Source: Flavobacterium sp. MFBS3-15 (GTDB lineage Bacteria; Bacteroidota; Bacteroidia; Flavobacteriales; Flavobacteriaceae). Taken from it: a stretch of DNA of 64,000 bases. Shown here piece by piece: positions 15,230 to 23,506 of the stretch (position 1 is its first letter; the number at the start of each line of letters is the position of its first letter). The notes below the pieces were generated by a model. The model made no database searches and had not been told where the DNA came from. It saw nothing but the letters and a program-made list of their open reading frames with translations. Location of the stretch: positions 124,001 through 188,000 of the forward strand of contig NZ_JAPCHV010000003.1 of assembly GCF_026107645.2 (NCBI RefSeq), in the 5' to 3' direction. The position numbers were made by a program, and so were the translations under genes.

Positions 15230-15372
15230 CCTGCGGGGGTAAAATTTCAAAAAAATGTTTGAAGGGCAGGGATTTGATTTCCTGAGGTTTACATTTTATA
15301 TATGTTGTGGTGAATTGCCCAATGCAACCGTGATGCGAAGGTGTCATAGTGTGAAATGATTTTGAAATGCGC

Positions 15373-15395
15373 AGAACCGTTGCAATGCAATGGCT
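15373..15395. repeat. GTTGCA palindromic repeat, copy D
   Basis: AGAACCGTTGCAATGCAATGGCT, a decayed copy of the family seen at 6934-7057. Confidence 0.65.
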
Positions 15396-15470
15396 AATGA
15401 CACAGCAATCGGCAGGGTTTAACATTGGAATACAGGCCGGTCTCAATTGCAAAATGATTTGGTGTTCCGC

Positions 15471-15495
15471 AGAGCCGTTGCATTGCAACAGCTCT
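15471..15495. repeat. GTTGCA palindromic repeat, copy E
   Basis: AGAGC-C-GTTGCA-T-TGCAAC-A-GCTCT: palindromic over 25 bp with a single mismatched pair. Arms as in copy C. Confidence 0.75.
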
Positions 15496-15682
15496 GCCCG
15501 GGTAGCTTGTGTCTTTACGGGAGAGAAATGAGCGTTCCCTTAAATCCAGCCTATATATACGTGTGTTTAAATGCCATTTTTGCAATCCAAAACCAACTTC
15601 TTAAAAAAAAAGATAATTTAATTGTAACAAATTGACGAAATTGCACACCAATTATCAAAACACAATAATAATCAGTATTTTT

Positions 15683-17008
15683 ATGAAAAGATCGTTAATC
15701 GCTTTGGGTTCGCTCCTTATGCTTGGCGGAACAGCTTCTGCCCAGAAAGTGGCATTCGAAGAATACAATTTGGACAACGGCCTGCACGTGATCCTGCACC
15801 AGGACAAGAGTGCGCCGGTAGTCATTACTTCGGTAATGTATCACGTGGGCTCTAAGGATGAGAACCCTGAAAGGACGGGTTTTGCACACTTTTTTGAGCA
15901 CTTGCTTTTTGAAGGCACAGAGAACATCAAACGCGGCGACTGGTTTAAGATAGTTACTTCTAACGGCGGAAACAATAACGCCAACACGTCGGACGACCGC
16001 ACCTATTACTATGAGGTATTCCCTTCCAACAACCTTGAGCTTGGCCTTTGGCTGGAGTCGGAAAGGCTGATGCACCCTGTGATCAACCAGATTGGCGTTG
16101 ATACGCAGAATGAGGTGGTAAAAGAGGAGAAAAGGCTTCGTATAGACAACCAGCCTTACGGTAACCTTATTGCCGAAGTGAAAAAGAACATGTTCAAGGT
16201 ACACCCGTACCGTTGGGCAACCATCGGTTCTATGGAGCACCTTGATGCCGCTACCCTTGCGGAGTTCCAGGCTTTCAACAAGAAATTCTACATCCCGAAC
16301 AATGCGGTGCTTGTAGTAGCGGGCGATTTTGACCCGGCACAGGCTAAAAAATGGATATCGCAGTACTTTGCCGCCATACCGAAAGGCACGCCGGTAACAC
16401 GCCAGAAATTTGAAGAAAAGCCAATCACTGAAAGCTTCAAGGCACGCTACGAAGACCCTAACGTACAGCTTCCGATGGTGGTTACCGCCTACAGGACGCC
16501 TTCGATGAAAACACGTGAGGCAAGGGTGCTTGACATGATATCGTCTATCCTTAGCGACGGAAAGAGCTCAAGGATGTACAAAAAAATCGTTGACGACAAG
16601 AAAATGGCAATGCAGATCGGCGCTTTCAACTACAGCCAGGAAGATGCAGGCCTATATATTGTATACGGAATCCCAATGCCGGGCTTTACTGCCGAGGACA
16701 TCATGAAGGAAGCGGATGCTGAGATCGTGAAGCTCCAGACAGAGCTTATCTCTGAAAGGGAATTCACCAAGCTGAAGAACCAGTTCGAAAGCCGTTATGT
16801 GAGCAGCAACTCAAATGTTGAGGGCATTGCTGAGAACCTTGCGTCGTACTACCTTCTTTACGGCGATGTGAACCTTATCAATACTGAGATCGACATCTAC
16901 CGTTCGATAACAAGGGAAGAGATAAGGGATGTAGCCAAAAAATACCTTAACCCTAACCAAAGGATGGTACTTGACTACGTAGGAGCAACAGAAAAAGCAG
17001 AAAAATAA
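15683..17008 (+). CDS. M16 zinc metallopeptidase, catalytic partner
   Basis: 441 residues from the ATG at 15683, which gives a Sec signal (MKRSLIALGSLLMLGGTASA). The zinc motif HFFEH (His69, Glu72, His73) and the distal Glu149 in NEVVKEEKR are intact, so this is an active inverzincin-type peptidase, secreted to the periplasm or beyond. The two domains are about 25-230 and 235-441. The next gene, 15 bp on, encodes an M16 protein lacking the zinc motif. Such active/inactive pairs normally close as a clamshell around peptides. Confidence 0.95.
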   Translation: MKRSLIALGSLLMLGGTASAQKVAFEEYNLDNGLHVILHQDKSAPVVITSVMYHVGSKDENPERTGFAHFFEHLLFEGTENIKRGDWFKIVTSNGGNNNANTSDDRTYYYEVFPSNNLELGLWLESERLMHPVINQIGVDTQNEVVKEEKRLRIDNQPYGNLIAEVKKNMFKVHPYRWATIGSMEHLDAATLAEFQAFNKKFYIPNNAVLVVAGDFDPAQAKKWISQYFAAIPKGTPVTRQKFEEKPITESFKARYEDPNVQLPMVVTAYRTPSMKTREARVLDMISSILSDGKSSRMYKKIVDDKKMAMQIGAFNYSQEDAGLYIVYGIPMPGFTAEDIMKEADAEIVKLQTELISEREFTKLKNQFESRYVSSNSNVEGIAENLASYYLLYGDVNLINTEIDIYRSITREEIRDVAKKYLNPNQRMVLDYVGATEKAEK

Positions 17009-17023
17009 GAATACAGAAAAACG

Positions 17024-19072
17024 ATGAAAAAAGTTATATATCTATTAGCCGGTTTGTTTTTAACCGTTGCCGTTCAGGCGCAAGACAGGCCGATGCCAAA
17101 ACCGGGGCCGTCGCCAACTGTTAACGTAGGCAAGCCGCAAACCTTTACACTAAAGAACGGGCTTAAGGTACTTGTAGTGGAAAACCACAAGCTGCCACGC
17201 GTATCGTACAGCCTTACCATGGACAATGCCCCTTATGCGGAAGGTTCCAAGAAAGGTGTGAGCGACATGACGTCTGCCCTTATGGGAAGCGGTACAAAGA
17301 AAATGTCGAAAGACGCGTTCAACGAGGAAGTTGACTTCCTTGGCGCGAACATAGGCTTCGGCTCGCAGTCGGCTTATGCAAGCGGCCTTTCGAAATATTC
17401 CAACAGGATACTGGAGCTGATGGCCGATGGCGCCCTTAACCCGGTATTCACGCAGGAAGAGTTTGACAAGCAGAAAGCGCAGATACTTGAAGGCCTTAAG
17501 GCGGACGAGAAGAGCGTAACATCGGTAGCGGCCAGGGTGAATAATGTACTTGTGTACGGCAAAAACCACCCGAACGGCGAATACCTGAGCGAAGAGACAC
17601 TGAACAATGTAACTCTTGAAGATGTACGTGAGAACTATGAAACGTACTTTGTTCCCGGTAAAGCCTACCTGGTTGTAACCGGTGACGTGAAGTTCAAGGA
17701 TGTGAAAAAGCAGGTGGAGAAGCTTTTCGGCGCATGGAAGCCGGGCATTGCCCCTAACGTGAGCTACAGCGACCCTAAAGACGTTCAGTACTCGCAAATC
17801 AACTTTGTAGACATGCCGAATGCGGTACAATCTGAAATTTCAGTTGTAAACATATCCAACCTTAAAATGACGGACAAAGAATACTTCGCTACGCTTCTTG
17901 CCAACCAGATTCTTGGCGGTGGCGGTGAAGGAAGGCTTTTCCTTAACCTTCGTGAGAAACACGGCTGGACATACGGTGCTTACTCTTCAATAGGTGGCAA
18001 TAAGTATGTTGGCGATTTCTCTGCTTCAACTTCGGTAAGGAACACGGTTACCGACAGTGCTGTTGTAGAGATATTCAACGAGATCAAGAACATGAGGACT
18101 GACCTTGTTAGCGAGGAAGACCTTAAGAATGCCAAGGCAAAATACATAGGAAACTTTGTAATGAACATGGAGAAGCCGGGTACTGTAGCGCGTTATGCAT
18201 TGCTTACGCAGACACAGGGGCTTCCTGAAGATTTCTTCGAGAACTATATCAAGAACATCAACGCCGTAACTGCTGAAGACATCAGGAATGCTGCGAAGAA
18301 ATATTTCTCTGCCGATAACTCAAGGGTGGTTATCGTAGGTAAGGCAGCCGACGTGCTTCCGGGCCTTGAGAGCAGGAAAATGCCGATCATGTACTTTGAT
18401 AAGTTCGGTAAGCCGACTGAAAAGCCGGTAATGAACAAGCCGGTGCCGGCAGGCGTAACTGCCAAAACGGTGCTTGACGGCTATATTAAGGCGATAGGCG
18501 GCGAGAAGGCAGCCAGGGCAGTTAAGACTGTATCTACAAAATCGTCGGCTACGGTACAGGGCATGGCGGTAACATTTACCAGCAAAGTATCTTCTGACAA
18601 GAAGCAGGCTGTGGAAATTACTGTTGCCGGCATGGGCTCAATGTTCAAGCAGGTTGTAGGCGATAAGAGCGGCTACAGCGTACAGCAGGGCCAGAGAATG
18701 GAAATGGAAGCCGATGAGTTCAAAGAGAACAAAGAGACTGCCGTTCCGTTTGAAGAGCTTACAATGGCTTCTGATCCGGGTGTGAGCGTTGCAGCTATCG
18801 AAGCCATCAACGGCAAAGATGCTTATGCGGTTAAAAAAGGTACGGATACCTACTACTATGATGTGGCTACCAACCTTAAGGTTGCTGAAGCGCACGAGCA
18901 GGAAGGGCCGGGCGGACAGAAAATGACGCTGTACACCTACTATGGCGACTACAAAGAAGTAAAAGGCATCAAGCTTCCGCACAAGATCAATATGAACATC
19001 GGCATCGAGCTTGACCTTACAGTAAATGAGGCCAAGATCAACGAAGGCGTAACTGCTGCTGATTTCCAATAA
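17024..19072 (+). CDS. M16 peptidase-like partner lacking zinc motif, with extra C-terminal domain
   Basis: 682 residues with a signal peptide (MKKVIYLLAGLFLTVAVQAQ). Residues about 35-460 form the M16 double domain, but the HxxEH position reads GVSDMTSALM, so it cannot bind zinc and is the regulatory half of the pair with 15683-17008. The C-terminal ~220 residues (about 465-682) are additional. They begin TVLDGYIKAIGGEKAARAVK, are beta-rich and resemble LolA/LolB-like lipoprotein-handling domains; that resemblance is only by pattern. The terminator at 19096 closes the operon. Confidence 0.92.
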   Translation: MKKVIYLLAGLFLTVAVQAQDRPMPKPGPSPTVNVGKPQTFTLKNGLKVLVVENHKLPRVSYSLTMDNAPYAEGSKKGVSDMTSALMGSGTKKMSKDAFNEEVDFLGANIGFGSQSAYASGLSKYSNRILELMADGALNPVFTQEEFDKQKAQILEGLKADEKSVTSVAARVNNVLVYGKNHPNGEYLSEETLNNVTLEDVRENYETYFVPGKAYLVVTGDVKFKDVKKQVEKLFGAWKPGIAPNVSYSDPKDVQYSQINFVDMPNAVQSEISVVNISNLKMTDKEYFATLLANQILGGGGEGRLFLNLREKHGWTYGAYSSIGGNKYVGDFSASTSVRNTVTDSAVVEIFNEIKNMRTDLVSEEDLKNAKAKYIGNFVMNMEKPGTVARYALLTQTQGLPEDFFENYIKNINAVTAEDIRNAAKKYFSADNSRVVIVGKAADVLPGLESRKMPIMYFDKFGKPTEKPVMNKPVPAGVTAKTVLDGYIKAIGGEKAARAVKTVSTKSSATVQGMAVTFTSKVSSDKKQAVEITVAGMGSMFKQVVGDKSGYSVQQGQRMEMEADEFKENKETAVPFEELTMASDPGVSVAAIEAINGKDAYAVKKGTDTYYYDVATNLKVAEAHEQEGPGGQKMTLYTYYGDYKEVKGIKLPHKINMNIGIELDLTVNEAKINEGVTAADFQ

Positions 19073-19095
19073 GGCATACTAATTGTTTTTATACA

Positions 19096-19128
19096 AGGCT
19101 CCCCGCATTGCGGGGAGCTTTTTTTTTG
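19096..19128 (+). terminator. Terminator of the M16 operon
   Basis: GCTCCCCGC-ATT-GCGGGGAGC with a following T run of nine or more. Confidence 0.95.
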
Positions 19129-19144
19129 CATCATGCCGAATAGT

Positions 19145-19199
19145 CCTCACCCCGGCCCTCTCCAAAGGAGAGGGTGACGTGACGTAAAACTCTTGCCGA
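19145..19199 (-). repeat. CCTCACCCC...CTCTTGCCGAA interspersed repeat
   Basis: Same element, opposite orientation, as 52916-52968 and 52793-52871: CCTCACCCC, then an AGAG hairpin (CCTCTCCAAAGGAGAGG), then CTCTTGCCGAA. Non-coding, just after the M16 terminator. Confidence 0.7.
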
Positions 19200-19321
19200 A
19201 AAAATTTTCATGCCTGAGTATGCGCGTTTGAGTGTACCCAATTTTGTTATCACAATCATAAACCTGTCGCATTTACAAAGGGTAAATCGTATTTTTAAGG
19301 TTGATTAAAAAATGACGGGGA

Positions 19322-19795
19322 ATGAAAAAGATACTCTTTATTATAGGTATAGCCATGCTTTTCATAATGTGCAAGAGCGCCAAAACGGCATCTGCAGGGG
19401 AAGAGGCCAGGGTGGCAAAGGTGCAGTACAAGGACGATTTCAGGTCGGCCTCGGCAAAAGAAAAAGCGGCAGTGCTGAAGGAATTAAAGGCTACGGGTGC
19501 AAACTATTCGGTAATCATATTCACGCAGAACTTTAAGGGCGAAAAGATGGCGGTGGCCAATGCAAAAGGGCAGCTGTACAGCGGCTATGCCCTGTCCAAC
19601 CTCAAGACCGGCATTGCCGACAAGGCCCGCATTGACAATACAATGGACACGACGGTTTATGATAAATCAGACAATCATGAGGTAGTGATTGAGGCGAAGG
19701 AGGCACAAAAGCACAAATTCATTTACATCATGAAGAACCCCGGCTCGAAAACGCCTTTTACAGTAACGTATAGCAATACGCTGCGGCCGTTATAA
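19322..19795 (+). CDS. Small lipoprotein, unknown function
   Basis: 157 residues. MKKILFIIGIAMLFIMC is a lipoprotein signal (lipobox LFIMC). The residues after Cys are KSAKTASAG, without the acidic export signal, so it probably faces the periplasm. The rest is a mixed alpha/beta domain with many Lys. No family recognised. A repeat starts right at the stop codon. Confidence 0.75.
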   Translation: MKKILFIIGIAMLFIMCKSAKTASAGEEARVAKVQYKDDFRSASAKEKAAVLKELKATGANYSVIIFTQNFKGEKMAVANAKGQLYSGYALSNLKTGIADKARIDNTMDTTVYDKSDNHEVVIEAKEAQKHKFIYIMKNPGSKTPFTVTYSNTLRPL

Positions 19796-19880
19796 GCCCC
19801 CTGACCCCCGAAGGGGGAATCCACTCATGCTATTTACACGCGCAGTCCTTGCGAGGAGGTATGGTGAAGCAATCTGTTAC
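19795..19880. repeat. Composite repeat: CCCCCGAAGGGGG hairpin plus GCGAGGAGG...GAAGCAATC piece
   Basis: AGCCCCCTGACCCCCGAAGGGGGAA (from 19795) is nearly identical to 52737-52761, and both start inside or at the stop codon of the preceding gene. CTTGCGAGGAGGTATGGTGAAGCAATC (19849-19875) is a decayed copy of the sequence at 33967 and 52825. Confidence 0.7.
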
Positions 19881-19906
19881 AAATAAAGGTGATGGTTTAA
19901 GGGTAG

Positions 19907-20338
19907 TTATTGCCGTATTAATCTATTAACTATTGTTGTGCCTTCGTTGGTTTTCATTTTCCATGTTAATGAATTTGCATTCCGGCTTATCTTAAAGCGG
20001 TACGGAATTGAATCGCATTTTAGGAACTCAATATATTTTGGGTCTGTGTTGAGGCTGTCGATATTAAATCGCTTCTTATTATAGTATACGAGTACTGAAT
20101 CGCCTGAAGTTTTCCAATTGCCACTCATTGCCATTGCGCAATTCCGGAAAACACAAGTTGAGTCAGCATTTAATTGCAGCGTATCAAATGAAGGGTATGA
20201 TTCGCCCTTTAATTTTCCCAATGCAACATTGAGTTTGCTTCTTGTGGGAGACGCATAGGTACCCTCAAGATTTGATACAGAAGTATTTTTAGTGCATCCA
20301 AGGCATAATAACAGTAAAAATGCGGTGAGCTTTTTCAT
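19907..20338 (-). CDS. Small lipoprotein, lipocalin-like plan
   Basis: 143 residues. Signal MKKLTAFLLLLCLGC, then TKNTSVSNLEGTYASPTRSK; the LEGTY opening and the strand pattern (DTLQLNADSTCVFRN, GNWKTSGDSVLVYYNKK) are typical of short lipocalin-like Bacteroidota lipoproteins. No acidic export signal follows the Cys, so a periplasmic face is likely. AT-richer than its neighbours. Confidence 0.78.
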   Translation of the reverse strand: MKKLTAFLLLLCLGCTKNTSVSNLEGTYASPTRSKLNVALGKLKGESYPSFDTLQLNADSTCVFRNCAMAMSGNWKTSGDSVLVYYNKKRFNIDSLNTDPKYIEFLKCDSIPYRFKISRNANSLTWKMKTNEGTTIVNRLIRQ

Positions 20339-20514
20339 AACCTGGTGTAAAGTATTGTACTAAGATAAGGAGAATATCAATCGGCTTAACTAAATTGAAG
20401 CAGTCCGTGGGCAATATCCCATTAAGCAATTGCCCAATTGTTCCATTAAACCCCTATCTTTGCAGTACTCCGCAGGTTAAAATTCATTCGTTACAGAATA
20501 ATTTTATCTCATAT

Positions 20515-20544
20515 TTGAATTTCTAAGAATTAATTGTACTTTTG
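20515..20544 (+). promoter_or_regulatory. Promoter of the rplM-rpsI-rpsB-tsf cluster
   Basis: TTG (20515-20517), 19 bp, TACTTTTG (20537-20544): ideal spacing. A second candidate, TTG (20430-20432)-N22-TATCTTTG (20455-20462), lies upstream. Confidence 0.7.
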
Positions 20545-20589
20545 CAACCCCTTTATTGGGGATGGAATGTTTAATTAAAATAATTTATT

Positions 20590-21045
20590 GTGAACACATT
20601 AAGCTACAAAACAGTTTCGGCGAACAAGGCGACTGCTCAGAAAGAGTGGATCGTTGTCGATGCTGAAGGTCATAATTTGGGCCGTCTTGCTTCTAAAGTT
20701 GCGATGCTTTTGAGGGGTAAGTACAAAACAAATTATACACCGCACGTTGACTGTGGCGATAACGTAGTGGTTATCAACGCAGAGAAGATCAACCTTACAG
20801 GTAACAAACTTGACGACAAGATCTACATGCGTCATACAGGTTACCCTGGTGGACAAAGGACGCTTACCGCAAGGAACGTACAGGCCAAGAACCCTGCTAT
20901 CCTTGTTGAGAAAGCTGTAAAAGGAATGCTGCCTAAGAACAAACTTGGCGCTGAGCTATTCCGCAATTTAAATGTATATGTAGGCGCTGACCACAAGCAT
21001 GAAGCTCAGAAGCCTAAAACCGTTAACTTAAACGATCTAAAGTAA
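20590..21045 (+). CDS. rplM: 50S ribosomal protein L13
   Basis: 151 residues from a GTG start at 20590 (MNTLSYKTVSANKA), in line with the family length. Conserved WIVVDAEGHNLGRLASKVA and KIYMRHTGYPGGQR are present. rpsI begins on the next base after the stop, the usual L13-S9 pairing. No upstream in-frame ATG exists. Confidence 0.97.
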   Translation: MNTLSYKTVSANKATAQKEWIVVDAEGHNLGRLASKVAMLLRGKYKTNYTPHVDCGDNVVVINAEKINLTGNKLDDKIYMRHTGYPGGQRTLTARNVQAKNPAILVEKAVKGMLPKNKLGAELFRNLNVYVGADHKHEAQKPKTVNLNDLK

Positions 21046-21432
21046 ATGGCAACTATCCACAAAATCGGCAGGAGGAAAACTGCTGTTGCCCGTATCTACC
21101 TTTCTGAAGGAACAGGTAAGATCACGGTAAACAAAAAAGAACTTGAAGTGTACTTCCCAACCGCTACGCTACAGTACAAAGTACGCCAGCCGCTTTCTAT
21201 GACGAACAGCGCTGAGAGCTTTGACGTAAAAGTAAACGTATACGGTGGTGGTATCACAGGACAGGCTGAAGCTGTACGTATGGCTATCGCCCGCGCTATG
21301 TGCGAGGTTGATGCTGAGAACCGCGGCATCCTTAAGCCTGAAGGTCTATTGACAAGGGACCCACGTATGGTGGAACGTAAGAAATTCGGCCAGAAGAAAG
21401 CCCGTAAGAGATTCCAGTTCTCTAAACGTTAA
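21046..21432 (+). CDS. rpsI: 30S ribosomal protein S9
   Basis: 128 residues. It ends [12 protein letters not shown], the basic S9 tail that reaches the P-site tRNA. The gene starts directly at the base after the rplM stop codon, so the two are coupled. Confidence 0.98.
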   Translation: MATIHKIGRRKTAVARIYLSEGTGKITVNKKELEVYFPTATLQYKVRQPLSMTNSAESFDVKVNVYGGGITGQAEAVRMAIARAMCEVDAENRGILKPEGLLTRDPRMVERKKFGQKKARKRFQFSKR

Positions 21433-21487
21433 TATTCTGAATGCCCTTACCATAAGGGATTTGATTAAAAATTTAAAAACAAAAGTT

Positions 21488-21545
21488 GTTGTTGCCCCGC
21501 TGAGGCGAGGGGTTAGTTTAGCATCTAAATGGGCAAGGCCGAACA
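21488..21545 (+). promoter_or_regulatory. Possible structured rpsB leader
   Basis: CCCC (21495-21498) can pair with GGGG (21509-21512), or TTGCCC (21492-21497) with GGGCAA (21531-21536). The two pairings exclude each other and lie 60-100 nt before rpsB. This suggests a leader switch, perhaps S2-controlled; unproven. Confidence 0.35.
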
Positions 21546-21595
21546 TTTCGCCACTTATCCATTGCTTACTCAACAGAACGTAAACTATTACAAAA

Positions 21596-22411
21596 ATGGC
21601 AAATAAAGTAGAAGTTAAAGACTTACTGGAAGCAGGTGTACACTTCGGACACATGACCAGGAAATGGGACCCGAACATGGCCCCTTACATATACATGGAG
21701 CGTAATGGCATACACATTATCAACCTGTATAAAACCGCAGCTAAGATCGAAGAGGCTAACGAAGCCCTTAAAAAGATCGCTGCTTCAGGCCGAAAAATCC
21801 TTTTCGTAGCCACAAAAAAACAAGCAAAAGACATCGTTGCCGAGAAAGCAACTGCTGCCAACATGCCTTACATCACTGAAAGGTGGCCGGGCGGTATGCT
21901 TACAAACTTCGTTACTATCCGTAAAGCTGTTAAAAAAATGGCTTCTATTGATAAGATGAAGAAAGACGGTACATTTAACACGCTATCTAAGAAGGAGCGC
22001 CTTCAGGTAGATCGTCTTCGTGCTAAGCTTGAGAAAAACCTTGGCTCTATTGCCGACATGACAAGGCTTCCTGCCGCGTTGTTCGTAGTAGACATCAAGG
22101 CTGAACACATCGCAGTAAAAGAAGCTCAGAAATTAAACATTCCGGTTTTCGCAATGGTAGATACCAACTCTGACCCACGTCAGGTTGACTATGTTATCCC
22201 TGCAAATGATGACGCTTCTAAATCAATAGAAAAAGTACTTGCCCTTGTAACAGGTGCTGTAGTTGAAGGCCTTTCTGACAGGAAATCTGACAAAGATGAT
22301 TTCACTGAAGAAGGCAATGAAACTGCTGCCCCGGTAGCTGCCCCTAAACAGGAAGCTGCCCCGGCTGCTGAAGCTCCTGCGCAGGAAACACCTGCTGCTA
22401 CAGAGGAATAA
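21596..22411 (+). CDS. rpsB: 30S ribosomal protein S2
   Basis: 271 residues. The S2 core is complete (GVHFGHMTRKWDPNMAPYIY, ITERWPGGMLTNFVTIRK, and FAMVDTNSDPRQVDYVIPAN). The C-terminal ~45 residues form an Ala/Pro/Glu-rich tail (APVAAPKQEAAPAAEAPAQE) longer than in E. coli. It follows rpsI after 163 bp of possibly structured leader and precedes tsf. Confidence 0.98.
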   Translation: MANKVEVKDLLEAGVHFGHMTRKWDPNMAPYIYMERNGIHIINLYKTAAKIEEANEALKKIAASGRKILFVATKKQAKDIVAEKATAANMPYITERWPGGMLTNFVTIRKAVKKMASIDKMKKDGTFNTLSKKERLQVDRLRAKLEKNLGSIADMTRLPAALFVVDIKAEHIAVKEAQKLNIPVFAMVDTNSDPRQVDYVIPANDDASKSIEKVLALVTGAVVEGLSDRKSDKDDFTEEGNETAAPVAAPKQEAAPAAEAPAQETPAATEE

Positions 22412-22414
22412 GTT

Positions 22415-22482
22415 AACATTACAGTAAAGCCGTTGTGCAGGGTAATGTTTATTTTTGAAGCATTATCGGTATGACGGCTTTA
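22415..22482 (+). promoter_or_regulatory. Interleaved complementary stems between rpsB and tsf
   Basis: AACATTAC (22415-22422) pairs with GTAATGTT (22442-22449), and TAAAGCCGT (22425-22433) pairs with ACGGCTTTA (22474-22482). Both are perfect. The 5' arm of the second lies in the loop of the first, so they form either a pseudoknot or an alternative-pairing switch. Confidence 0.5.
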
Positions 22483-22522
22483 TTATTTATTAAAAAAACA
22501 ACAAATTTAAATACGACTTAAA

Positions 22523-23347
22523 ATGGCAAACATAACTGCTGCTGAAGTAAATAAACTACGTACCATTACCGGTGCCGGTATGATGGACTGCAAGAAAGCC
22601 CTTGTTGAGGCTGAAGGCGATTTTGACAAAGCTATCGAGATCCTTCGTAAAAAAGGACAGAAAGTAGCTGCTAACAGGGCTGACCGCGAATCTTCTGAAG
22701 GTGCGGTTATCGCTGTGGTAAATGCTGACAAGACTGCCGGTGTTGTTATATCGCTTAACTGTGAAACTGACTTCGTTGCGAAAAACGAATCGTTCGTGAA
22801 AATGGCTAACGACTTTGCTGCCCTTGCCCTTGAAAGCGCTACTAAAGAAGAGCTTCTTGCAAAAGACTATAATGGCCTTACCGTTGAAGAAAAACTTACG
22901 GAGCAGACAGGTGTTATCGGTGAGAAGATTGAGATCGGTGCTTTCGAAAGGCTTGAAGGCGCATTCGTAGGCTCATACATCCACGCAGGTAACAGGATCG
23001 CTACTTTGGTAAGCCTTTCAGGCAACGCTGAAGGCGCTGAGGAAGCTGCACGCAACGTGGCCATGCAGGCTGCCGCTATGGCTCCTATCGCCCTTAACGA
23101 AGATGGCGTTGATGCTGCTACCATCGAAAAAGAAATCGAAATCGCAAAAGACCTGCTTCGCCAGGAAGGCAAGCCTGAGGCTATGCTTGACAACATTGCA
23201 AAAGGTAAACTGGGCCGTTTCTTCAAAGACAACACCCTTGTGAATCAGGATTACATCAAAGACAACAAACTTAGCGTTAGCGAGTATGTGAAGTCGGTTG
23301 ATGCAGGCCTTGTTGTTACAGGTTTCAAAAGGGTTGCACTTGCATAA
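22523..23347 (+). CDS. tsf: Translation elongation factor Ts
   Basis: 274 residues. EF-Ts recycles EF-Tu by releasing GDP. The N-terminal UBA-like domain (LRTITGAGMMDCKKALVEAE) and the TDFVAKN core motif are intact. It ends YVKSVDAGLVVTGFKRVALA. The last 53 bases plus the terminator are duplicated at 24931-25043, beyond two foreign-looking genes. It forms a transcription unit with rpsB. Confidence 0.98.
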   Translation: MANITAAEVNKLRTITGAGMMDCKKALVEAEGDFDKAIEILRKKGQKVAANRADRESSEGAVIAVVNADKTAGVVISLNCETDFVAKNESFVKMANDFAALALESATKEELLAKDYNGLTVEEKLTEQTGVIGEKIEIGAFERLEGAFVGSYIHAGNRIATLVSLSGNAEGAEEAARNVAMQAAAMAPIALNEDGVDAATIEKEIEIAKDLLRQEGKPEAMLDNIAKGKLGRFFKDNTLVNQDYIKDNKLSVSEYVKSVDAGLVVTGFKRVALA

Positions 23348-23407
23348 GTAAACCTTTTTTATCATATCAGGACCCCCGAAATTGAAAAGTTTCGGGGGTT
23401 TTTGTTT
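23295..23407 (+). repeat. 113-bp direct repeat, left copy (tsf 3' end and terminator)
   Basis: Matches 24931-25043 at 112 of 113 positions; the only difference is T23392 against C25028. It covers the last 17 tsf codons, the stop, and the terminator. Similarity stops sharply at both ends. Confidence 0.97.
23372..23407 (+). terminator. tsf terminator
   Basis: ACCCCCGAAA/TTTCGGGGGT stem with an 8-nt loop, then TTTTTGTTT. Confidence 0.95.
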
Positions 23408-23506
23408 TATATATACAACATTATTTTAAAAATTCGAACTTTGAGATGTTGCCAACAGAAAATGATAAGTTAACTTATTGATTATTAACAAATCAATTTT
23501 ATCAAA

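Larger units (their letters stand above)
15230..15682. other. Intergenic stretch without a gene
   Basis: About 450 bp between the divergent rplU and M16 units. It holds two GTTGCA palindromes (15373 and 15471) and AT-rich DNA. Short ORFs on both strands run through the palindromes and look spurious. The M16 promoter should lie between 15540 and 15680, but I see no clear TAnnTTTG. Confidence 0.6.

Noticed and set aside
15447..15635. 62-codon ORF before the M16 gene
   Set aside because: Runs through the GTTGCA palindrome at 15471; no supporting start signal.
20545..20565. CCCC/GGGG hairpin before rplM as an L13 leader
   Set aside because: It straddles the predicted transcription start, so most of it would not be in the message.
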